A DNA stretch of 64,000 nt from Cinnamomum chago (taxonomy: Eukaryota; Streptophyta; Magnoliopsida; Laurales; Lauraceae). Position 1 is the stretch's first letter. Each line of letters begins with the position of its first letter. The stretch covers positions 36,072,501 to 36,136,500 of the forward strand of contig CP142452.1 of assembly GCA_038049695.1 (NCBI GenBank). The letters run 5' to 3'. The position numbers and the translations under genes were made by a program. A model generated the notes under the pieces. The model searched no databases and had not been told where the DNA came from. It worked only from the letters and a program-made list of their open reading frames with translations. Below, in pieces: positions 12,607 to 21,856 of this stretch.

Positions 12607-14045
12607 TGAAAGTCTAAGATCGAATTCTAGAGGGGGGCGTGAATAGGGTGAGCTCAAAGAACTAGACCAATTTTAAATCTTTTTGCTTTTAAGTCTCTTA
12701 TGCTTTTAAGAAGATTAATCATAGAATCAAACAAGAGAGCAACATCCATGAAAAGAAAGCAAAAAGTCACTCACCGTAGTACAAGCATTTTTTAGTGGTT
12801 CGGCCAACATGCATACTTCCACTCCCGGTGTCCCTACCGGATTTCCACTAATTCAAATTTAGGTTTAGGTTCACCTTCAACCTTACAAATACATTACTAT
12901 GCTTTTCAAAGCTAAGCATGAACCTTTACAACACTATATATGTGCTTTTCAAGGCTAAGCACCAACATTTACAACAAGAAGATTTTCTCTTAAAGAGATG
13001 CCTATGAATGCATGGATTAAAAGAGAACAATGTAAGTGCAATTTAATGCCTCTAAATAGGCTGATTTTAAAATGAAATCTCACTCTCTAGACATATGCAT
13101 ATGAATGGTAAAAGTCTATGATTCATGCATTTACTAGAAACTTTTCTATCTCCATTTAGAAAGAAGAAATTCTAAATGAAGCAAAGATGTTAATCATTTA
13201 TATGAGCAAAAGTTTTATGACAAGCACATAGGTTTTTCAAAATGGACTAACTTGAGTTTTGAAACAAGAAAACAACTTCAAGTGAAATACAAACTATATG
13301 TTGGATTCATAAAGCTATGAGATTTTAAAGTTCTAAGCATGTTATGAAAAGCAACATTTCAAAAGATAGACATTTATTTAATCATGCATTAAAGAAAACA
13401 AAGATTTAGAAACTAAGCATAATTTTAGAATTTAGGATAAAGAGAGCACACCCATTAGAATATCAAAGGTTGAATCAATGGATTAGCTTCATAATCCCTT
13501 CAATAATACTCTTGAAAAGTTGTAAGTCCTTGGCCTCAAAAGTCCTCCAAAGTTCAGCAACTTTTTCCAAACAAAAAGCCACTTTTTATAAAGAAAAAGT
13601 TTCCAACGGCTAGCGCTCGGTCGACCTGGTACAGGGCGGGTCGACCGAGTGCTCAACGACTATAAAAATGCCCGTTGGAGAGGCTAAACGGCCCAATTTC
13701 CCGGTCGACCCGCAGTGTGCCCGGTCGACCGGGTCCCTTGGCCCGGTACTTCTGAAACTTAAGAAAGTTGAAACGAAGAGGGCTTCTTTCCAGGGGACTT
13801 GAGGCACATTGATCAAGCTTGAATCATGATTTGAAAAAGGATGAAAAATGAATTTTAATTACATGAAACATTCAAATCAAAATATGAATTTAAAGTGAAA
13901 ACATTTGGAAAGCTTGAAAAGATTTTCTAAGATAGAACTATTTGAGACTTGAAAAACTGAATTAAGAACTTCATGAGAGAATGAGAGGTCAAGATATGAA
14001 AATGAATGCATCCTATCAAATTGCAACAAAACAAAAACTCTAACA
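12607..14045 (-). repeat. 5' LTR of SIRE-like Copia
   Basis: It begins TGTTAGAG at 14045 and ends GACTTTCA at 12607 on the minus strand. A TATAAAAAG box, a GGTCGACC palindrome cluster just upstream of it (13615-13735) and two leader hairpins (about 12898-12965) mark U3 and R/U5. The U5 end (CCTAGAGGGGGGCGTGAATA and the following GGGTGAGCT) is shared with the Copia-type LARD at 36884-50630 and the solo LTR at 55329-57840. Confidence 0.95.
13582..13590 (-). promoter_or_regulatory. TATA box of Copia 5' LTR
   Basis: TATAAAAAG on the minus strand, about 455 bp into the LTR. GGTCGACC palindromes lie immediately upstream. The matching place in the 3' LTR (about 6941-6950) is also TATAAAA-like. Confidence 0.55.
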
Positions 14046-15076
14046 AGTTTGACTTTCTACTCAATGTACCTAAAAGGGATTGATCGAAACGAACGAAATG
14101 TTGGTCTTGAGTAAGTGGTCCTGGGATGGAGATCTTCACACAAAATGTCCGTCCCTTTGCACCGATCACAAGGGCACCGGATCCTTCTTAGAATGAACGT
14201 AACATGGCTCACTGGTTTGTATTGCCAAATAGTCCTGAATTAGAGCTATATCTTGAGTAAGTGCTTTGGCTTAAATACATGTGTGCGTAGATTGCGACCT
14301 TGTTGATTCTTCGTCTACTTTTACTTGCTTATGAATTGCATTTCCTTAAGTAGAGAGCACAAGAATACAATACAAAATCCAAAAGGGCATGAAATCAGTC
14401 AAATACAATGAGACACATTTCCAAAATGGTTCAAGCAACATGTAAGATATATGATGCCCTATTGACACGGTAAACATATTCTAACTAGGCCTCAATTGAT
14501 CGTGTAGATGAGTGATTTGCGAAACCAAGGGTCGCCAGAAGCAACTGATGAAATGTGGTCGTTAACAAATGGTCCCGGTTCAATAGTTTATTTGTATTCA
14601 GGGTGCATATTCAATGGTGTCCGATTCCACACCAGAAATCGCGAGAACGGACGTAAGTGCCAGAATAGTGGTTTGGTCGTGCAAGGGGAACATATTGGGA
14701 AGACAATGGACTTATATATGTACTTGTGTAAAGTCTGGGCATTGATATACATGCATGGGGGTAGAGTGGTTCTGTTCCAATGTGAATGGTACAACACCGG
14801 TACAAAAAAAAAACATACCAATCAACACGTAACAAGCATTGATGTTAGAGGTCAGTGGTATAAAGATGATCCATTTGTCCTACCAAGTCAAGCAATGCAA
14901 GTTTTCTATGTTAGTGATACTTGCAAAGGCAACAACTGGAGAATCGTAGAATGAGTCAAGCATTGGGGAGTGTGGAATGTACAAGAACAGGATGATGTGC
15001 CTAACGAGGCCTTCCAGCAACACGAAACCACCAATGTTGTCCCAATTTGTGTCGAAGATAGTGATATTCATTACTA
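14046..15076 (+). pseudogene. CACTA TNP2-type transposase relic, second part (DUF4216)
   Basis: This continues the relic left of the Copia element. After the duplicated AGTTT the translation gives a SLTFYSMYLKGID-like stretch. Later come FPKWFKQHV, then LTNGPGSIVYLYSGCIFNG with GVRFHTRNRE and CQNSGLVVQG, which are hallmarks of the C-terminal half of En/Spm-type transposases. The 14508-14954 part is open and matches the DUF4216 region (VVLFQCEWYNTG, DPFVLPSQAMQVFYVSD). Several stops lie in 14100-14500. No terminal CACTA repeat could be found nearby, so the limits of the host element are unknown. Confidence 0.82.
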
Positions 15077-16079
15077 GATGGAGGAAGATTAGAAAGTGCT
15101 TGTGCAACTAATGATGGAAAGATTTTCAAAAGTCCTTATCTTCTCTATTTTCCTCCTTAATTCTCTCTTTTTTCCTATTTTCACTCCCTTCATTTTCTTT
15201 TCCGTTCCTATTCTTTCTCCCCAAGCCTCAATTGCAATAAAATTTAAAAAATAAAGGGGGTGGATGTCCAATACTCTATCTTGTAGAAAAAAAAAGAAAA
15301 AAGAAAAAAAGAGAAAAGAAAAAGAAAACCATATCACACGACCCTCTTGTTTCTCCCATTCTCTCACACTCGCCCCCCATACATCTATTTTCTTTTCTTT
15401 TTATTTTGAAATAATTGTAACAACTTTTAATATAGAAGAAGATGAAGATGTATGGGATGGATGGCTGATTTGTGATCTAAAGAGAAGGTGAATATGTCTT
15501 TTATCTATTCTAAGGATAGACATGGTCAAATAAAAGGTTATTTTTAATTAATTATTGGTTCTTCATTATTATTTATGTTCCTTGAATTCTTATTTTCAGA
15601 AATAGATATAGGGATTGCTTGGAATCCTCTTGATAGTGAAGAGAATCCAACCTAAGTAGTCAATTTGAGAATTTAACATTTGATCTTCCCTTAGATTGGA
15701 TTCTAGTGGATATCTAAGCTATAGAAATTTTGGATCAATAGATCAAGTGGATTTAACTAATTTTCATTTAGTGCAATTGGTTATTTTGATCTTCTTGTTT
15801 GTGATTGCATCATTCTTTTTAGATTAGGGACTTTTAAATTAGGGATTTTTTATTGGGTTGTAACTATTGTAATTATTTTTTATTCAAAAGACATTCCAAT
15901 TGTATAGATTTTAATTAGGTTAACAAGTTGGTACTTTCATCCCTATGGGCCGGCCTCGGACTCACCGATATTTATTACTTTGTGGCAACCATACACTTGG
16001 AGTTTGCACATCGTTCGTACTGAAACACAGAGCTACAGTGACTTTGGCAGGGTTATAAGGCAGCCCGTTTTTTTATTTT
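15077..16079. other. no gene recognised
   Basis: AT-rich sequence with pyrimidine tracts (15130-15200) and an A-rich run (15285-15330). It may be the tail of the CACTA relic. I see no conserved domain, terminal repeat or RNA gene. Confidence 0.5.
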
Positions 16080-16665
16080 TTTCGATTTCTTGTGGGCCCA
16101 TAAATCATGATCCAAATCGTTCAACCTCTTCAAAATGAAAAACACGGCTAGGATGTCAAATGCCAGCCATTGGTTCGTTATGTATGAGATATTTTTGAAA
16201 ACGTCTAAACTAACAAATTACCATTTGTAGAATTTTGTGGGGCCTCATTTGCAAAATATGAACCATTTATCCTTTTTAGAAGGCCAAAAATAGCTAGATG
16301 GTGAATTTTAGTAACTTGATTCATCACAAATCATGAGAAAATTATGAAAAACTCTAGATTGTTGATCTACAATAGAGCGAAAAAGTGATTTCAGGTTGTG
16401 GGCCCCAAAAACATGATATGAACTGTTCACAATCTCCAAAAGGACAAGAAATGCTCAATTGGTCAAGTTTCTACTCTAGATTCTTCTTGTATCTTGAGAT
16501 AATTGCAAAAAGTCATTAATATAAAATTAAAACTTTTGGTTTCTATGGGCGGTTCATCATCTCTAGAATGCCAAAAAGGGTAGGGAGGCAAATTTTAGGT
16601 CATGATTCATCATGTATTGTGAGAAATTTGCAAAAGCATAGAACCGTTGGATGACATATAGTGTA
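16080..16665. repeat. diverged tandem repeat, about four units of 125-160 bp
   Basis: Units begin with a GTGGGGCC-like phrase followed by a CATGAT...GAACNRTTCA-like phrase. They recur at about 16093, 16238, 16396 and 16541. Each also has a CAAATTTTAGTNA/CATCATNNAT-type stretch and an AAATTGCAAAAA-type tail. Units are strongly diverged, so limits are approximate. Such arrays are common in plant non-coding repeats. The parent element is not identified. Confidence 0.4.
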
Positions 16666-16886
16666 GACAGTAGGATTCTACTGTGTTTGCCAACCATGGA
16701 TTTTAATTATTCTTCCCCTCAAATATCCTTACTATGGATAGCTCGGTTTCAAGGGAATGAAGGATCCTCTAGATAGTGGATTCCTATCTCTAGCAAGGAT
16801 GGTTACCAAATATGCCCTATAAGTTGCTATATCGCGAGCTATGCTGCTAATCTGACTTAGCTAAATCCTCCTTTTTTTCCCTTTTA

Positions 16887-17250
16887 GGTGTGTTCATGGG
16901 TCGGGCTAAGGCATATCTAGGCCTGACCCAAATTTAGAAACACTGACCCATGCCCGGCCTACCCAGCCCAAGCTTGACACGGGCTGTAAAAGTTAGGCTC
17001 GAGCCCGCCCATTTAATCAATCGGTCCGAGCCAAATCGGGCTTTTTATCGCTTTAATTTGAGGGCATTTAAGCAATTGTTTGGACTAATTAAATTACATG
17101 CATTTCTTACACGGGCCAGTCTGATCGTATCTTTGGGCTTTTATATTCTTAATCCAAGCTCGACCCAATTATTAAACGACTTTAATTACATATCCAAGCC
17201 CGACCCAAAGCAAGCTGAGGACGGATCGGGCTTGGGCTGGATTCCCATTT
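16887..17250. mobile_element. MITE-like element with GGGC-rich inverted ends
   Basis: A TGTTCATGGGTCGGGC left end and a right end rich in CGGGCTTGGGCTGGA enclose AT-rich DNA. GGGC/GCCC phrases are inverted around the centre. This resembles non-autonomous hAT-type elements. No clear 8-bp duplication was found, so both the class and the borders are tentative. Confidence 0.4.
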
Positions 17251-17882
17251 ACTCAAGAACCCTAACTCCTTTCTTCTCTTTTTACCATTCTACTCAAACA
17301 TATGTAACAGTTGAATTCCCAAGATTAAGTTATCCCTCTTTGCCAAAATTCTCTATCATTATTTAGGTTTTAGTGAGATCCTTTATAATTTTTTGGTGAA
17401 AATCCCTTGTTTTTTTAAAGGAAGGAGTATGTCAATATAAAATAGGGGAAATCCCAAAATATGCAACAAAAATAAAGAGCAAGTACTACTCTAAAATCCC
17501 AGAACCAATAAGGAAATTAGTAATACTGAAGTATATAGCGTCTTACGGCGTGCTAAGGAAAATAGAGTAAAAGAGAATCTCCATGGAAGAAAAACCCAAA
17601 AGAAGCCCAAATATTGGGTCTAATGAAATGACAAAAGCCATAACCCAGGCACAAAGCAAAAGCAAAGCCTACATATAAGTTGAAAAAAAAATCAAAACCC
17701 CAAAGTCCAAGCACAAGCAAAACCTAAGAGCTAAAAACTCATACAGAAGCAGGCTCCTCAGCAGAAACATGGGGAAGCACTTGACATAACCTCTTAAACG
17801 TCCTATTAAAGTGCCAAGAAAATAAAAGTGTGGCAAGGAATTGTTAGACTTGGGTGACCTAATCCTCGATTGATCAACCTCC
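17251..17882. other. no gene recognised
   Basis: A-rich sequence on this strand from about 17410 to 17830. The complement is T-rich like a LINE or transcript tail, but I found no reverse transcriptase or other domain. Confidence 0.4.
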
Positions 17883-19027
17883 TCACCGTTGATTCCTATT
17901 CCTTGAACTCACCTTGTGCTTCATCTTCAAGCTCAAGAGGATTTGAAAGCTCACATCATCAAAATCACATATTTCTAATGTTAGTGCATACTCACAAATT
18001 TTGACGATTGTTGCGAAATTCACTTCTAGGACCCAACCATCCTCATCAATGGCTCCCCCATGCTCATTGGCTTCCTTTTTCCTCGAGTCGTCCATGGTTG
18101 GATTTTCCTTAATGACTACCATCCTCACTTTGCAATCTAGTGCAATGTGTCTCGGCTTTCCGCATCAATCACACCCATTTACTTCTATGGATTTGAGCTT
18201 CTTACCTTTGTTGGCCTCTTCCCTTGGTTGTGAGTTACCTTTAGTTTTGCAGCGTGACTTTGACGTTAAACTCTTCGAAAACATGTCTCCACCTTGGCTT
18301 CAATTTTCAAAGATCCCACTTTGACGAGCATCATCTCGTAGCTAGTAAGGAGATTTTTCAACTCGTCAACAAAAGGCTATTTCTCCTATTTGGCGATGGT
18401 TGCCATATAAACCACATGCTCTGGCCGCAAGCCATTGCTTAGAAGTATCCACAACTTAGTATCTAAAATCTTGTTTACCAGATCTAATGCAAATAACTCT
18501 CGACATGCAGACTTTATCTTCTGCAAGTATTATGGAATTAATGATTTATCATGTATCAGACTTTCAATTTCCTTCTCCAACAATTACAGTTGATGTGTGT
18601 TCTGTTTTGCAAATAGACTAGCCCAAGCCTCCTCTAGAGTTTTCGTATCTCTTATGCAAAGATGCATGTCATCATCAAATAATTGCCTGATCAAAAAGAG
18701 AGCTCTTTCGACTTTTATGTTCCACTTTGCCTTTTCCGTGGGGTCTTTTGGTGGCGCGCAGTGTGCTATCACCAAAAAATTACGTTTGGATGTTTACAAA
18801 ATAAAATATTTACAGATTTAGATATTGCAAGAATAAGATAGTATAGAATAGAATAATGTAACATTGGTATATTATAACATTTTTATTGTTTGGCAATTTT
18901 TGAAGAATATTACAGATCTTCAAGCCTTAAAATATGACTCCATACTCATCTTCCACAAGTTGTAGTCTGACTTCGCTTTCCATCTGTACTAATCTCACAA
19001 AACTGCCTTGATTCTCTATACCACTAT
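17883..19027 (-). pseudogene. Copia gag relic with zinc knuckle
   Basis: Minus-strand translation gives a UBN2-type gag stretch: KAKWNIKVERALFLIRQLF, then DTKTLEEAWASLF. A CCHC knuckle CGKPRHIALDC follows near 18130-18170, with a stop inside its first CxxC. Several frameshifts separate the pieces. Upstream, at 19012-19023, a GTGGTATAGAGAAT stretch resembles a Met-tRNA primer site. It follows a possible LTR end GAGATCTACA. No protease, integrase or reverse transcriptase follows, so only the 5' portion of a Copia element remains. Confidence 0.65.
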
Positions 19028-19915
19028 GTAGATCTCGTTACCACAAGTGTGTAGGCAAAAACGGATCTCAAATCCGATTCCGGATGGCCCCGTAATCGTA
19101 GAATCAATTTCTAGGCTTGATATGGTCAAGCCCTCTTTTTTATTGTGATTTTCTAATGTTGATGTCAGCGGCCTCATCCGACTATGCTTGGGCTTGCTCC
19201 TTTCGCAGTGGGTCTGGCATAACCTAGACCAGACCCAACCCAATCGAAGACCTCCCAAATTCCTCGCCTATTACGAAACCTGCATATGAATAAAAGGTAT
19301 TATATCATATGAATAAAAGAAGCATTTCTATTTTCTATTTACTACCAAACAATAATATAGATGGGTCCCACTTAATTTGTGAAAATCTGATGGTCCATTC
19401 ATGAAAATTATCTTCTTTATCGGATATTTCACCCCCACAATCTACATTTAATGGGGCCATCATAGGCCCAAATCAATCAACAATAGTTTTTTATTTATGT
19501 TTTTTTTTTTCCCTTGATTATGTGACATGAAACTACTAATTTGAATATTAGTGCATTGCAATCACTTGAATGCTAGTGCACAAGAATAATGTAACTTGGG
19601 TTAGTCTTTCTAGATTTAGGAGAGCTTCAGGCTCCAGTTGCACAAAAAATCAGGTCTAGTGAGCATCTGGAACAAAGATGCAGATTAATCTTCTGCTTTT
19701 AAAAGAAATCAAGAATTTCTTAGGAATCCTACAAGATCAATTCGTTTCTTTTTCTTTAATAGATGGTTAGAACTTCATTTGGATTCGAATCCTATTGAGG
19801 GGTCGACTGGAGATTCAAAATTATTGAATAAACAGTAAGTGTTTAAAACCTATTCTTGTAGGAAAAGCCTTTTGTGAATCTTCTTTTCGGATTTAAACTG
19901 TGCAATTTTCCATTG

Positions 19916-19916
<1 letters not shown>

Positions 19917-19970
<54 letters not shown>
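19917..19970. repeat. (TG)n microsatellite
   Basis: 27 uninterrupted TG units, the longest simple repeat in the window. Confidence 0.97.
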
Positions 19971-19973
<3 letters not shown>

Positions 19974-20231
19974 CTTTCAAAATGTTGTAAGAAATGAAAT
20001 GTCACAATATTTTTTTCCACACTTATTTAGTTGATGGGAAATAAGTAATATCTTTTATATATACGCCTAGTTTGTCAATTTTGGAGATGATGCAAGAAAG
20101 ATGTCTGTGTATGACTGAAAAACTTTCCTAAGAATATCTATAAAATTATTAGGTTTATACCGATGAAAGGTACATCTTTGTAGTCATCATTTCATTGCCT
20201 TATATTGGACAACTAGCAACACTCAAGGGAC

Positions 20232-20233
<2 letters not shown>

Positions 20234-20262
<29 letters not shown>
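20234..20262. repeat. (AT)n microsatellite
   Basis: About 14 AT units without interruption. Confidence 0.95.
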
Positions 20263-21149
20263 TGCATGTAGTTAAATCCTCTCTTATTTGGTAGGGCAAG
20301 CCCCCTATTTTGTCACATGTCCTATTTAATTAGATAGGCTGTGATTTATAGCTCAAGTAGTAAGGATATTTATCATTTTTGAAAAAAGTAAAAGAGAAAA
20401 AAGACAAGAATCACAGTTTATGAGCAGTTGAAAAACCGCCAATCAAAGTGATTGGCTTATATTGTAAGAATAATTGACATGGTTAAATGTAGAAAAAATA
20501 AAAAGTGAAGGTGGTTTTGTGTAAAACTCACAAAAGGTAGGTAGTTATCTAGTTACCTATGAATTTCTCAAATTAAATTAACTTCTCATTTTCTGAAAAT
20601 ATATGGTAGGAAAGGTCATTAGCTGACTCTCCCAGTTCAAAGTTTGAAGAAGGGACAGGAGGGATGCAGAGTGACAATCAGTCTCATATTGGCAGAAGTA
20701 TCCAACAATTTCCCATTTGACTCTTCACCTTAATCTTTTGAACTAGCACCATAGCCCGTTCTAAGCACGATCACTTCTCTGCATTAAAAATGAAAAATAA
20801 ATAAAGATTAGGTGTAATACTATTGATATGTAGGGATGTAAAATGGGTTGGGCTGTGCACGAAAAGAATCTTGCATGGGCCATGCCCGGCTTGTTGACCG
20901 CACTGACCGTGTCGGCCTGGCGCAACCAATGGGACGGGTCGTGCTGGGCCAAGAGGCCCTGGGCCATGGCACGACCCATGGACATTGATGTGTTGTACTA
21001 GGCTAGGGTGCTTGGGCAACGGCGTGACACGACCCAACACGAGAAAAATGACCATGTAGGAGGTAGAAGTAGAAAGTCATCCTGAATCTGGTGGCTCATG
21101 TTAGGTAAAAAGAATCTGGTGGCCCATGTTCTTATGGAGTTTGGAATTG

Positions 21150-21319
21150 TTTTGAAGTACTTCATATTAATGATCCCACTGGAAGAATAGTGAAAAAGGC
21201 ACAATGTATCTTTTGCAAAGAACTTTACAGTTGCAAATCAATAGGTGGCACCGGCTACCTTAATAGACACGTAAAATGGTGTATGCCAAAACATACTGGA
21301 GGAGATGCCAATTTGGGGG
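21150..21319 (+). pseudogene. hAT 1 transposase, BED zinc finger part
   Basis: Translation gives a BED-type finger: CIFCKELYSCKSIGGTGYLN and RHVKWC, with the Cys-x2-Cys ... His-x(3-5)-Cys spacing of plant hAT (RICESLEEPER-like) transposases. The finger binds the transposon ends. The reading frame runs into the LTR A insertion and resumes in the same frame at 24823 (a DANLGA / VASKPNF junction), which confirms the insertion point. No start codon was assigned. Confidence 0.85.
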
Positions 21320-21670
21320 CAAGGGGCGGGGCCTCATGGACCCCCACTTTGATTTGAATATTATTAATTATAGTATGTGTTATCTAATTATACTGATTAA
21401 TAGGGATTAGTAAGGGTAGATAGGTATTTTCCTATGTTATTAGCCTATTTTCTAGGATTTAATCTCTTTTGGTATTTCATAGGTTCTATAGGGTGTCCTT
21501 TGTATTTGTAGGAGTTTGTTAATTAGTTAGAGGCCCTAGTCAGTAATTAGAACTAATAGGAGGGGTTTCCACGTGAGAATATTTCAAAAGACCTAAATGC
21601 CCATGTACCTATCTTCATTTTTTATTAAAGTATGAAGGACCTTTTAGTAATTGCCTCCCCAACACAAAAC

Positions 21671-21678
21671 TATAAAAC
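21671..21678 (+). promoter_or_regulatory. TATA box of LTR A
   Basis: TATAAAAC, followed after about 30 bp by a pyrimidine-rich leader. The same place is conserved in the reverse copy as TATAGTTTG on its sense strand (4963-4971), which is weaker. Confidence 0.5.
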
Positions 21679-21856
21679 TACACCTCCCATCCCAAAGTCC
21701 CTCATTCTCTATCTCTCATTTCCCTCCCTTTCTCTCTCTAGAAACCCTAAATCTAAACCCCTAGAAGGAGAAGAAGGAGATCTACTACAAGTTCCAGCTA
21801 CTATCTTCTCTAAGGACCTCTCCTATCTTATGTATCTCTCATCTCTACAAATCAAG

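Larger units (their letters stand above)
5937..14045 (-). mobile_element. SIRE-like Copia LTR retrotransposon, complete but frame-broken
   Basis: The ends are TGTTAG...TTTCA on the minus strand, with two LTRs (12607-14045 as 5' LTR, 5937-7433 as 3' LTR). The 5-bp target duplication is AGTTT at 5932-5936 and 14046-14050. On the minus strand the order is gag, protease, integrase, reverse transcriptase, RNase H, which is Copia order. A primer-binding site close to the initiator-Met type (TTGCTATCAGAGC, one base off) lies just inside the 5' LTR. A purine tract AAAGGGAGAGAT lies just inside the 3' LTR at 7434-7445. Stops and frameshifts in gag and reverse transcriptase mean it is not autonomous now. 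It sits inside a CACTA transposase relic. Confidence 0.95.
19028..20822. other. no gene recognised; microsatellites
   Basis: Apart from a possible LTR remnant next to the gag relic (about 19028-19270), this is AT-rich DNA holding two simple repeats (19917-19970 and 20234-20262). I see no coding region. Confidence 0.5.

Noticed and set aside
14508-14954. Independent host gene of 148 codons
   Set aside because: It is the DUF4216 part of the TNP2 transposase and continues the relic left of the Copia insertion.
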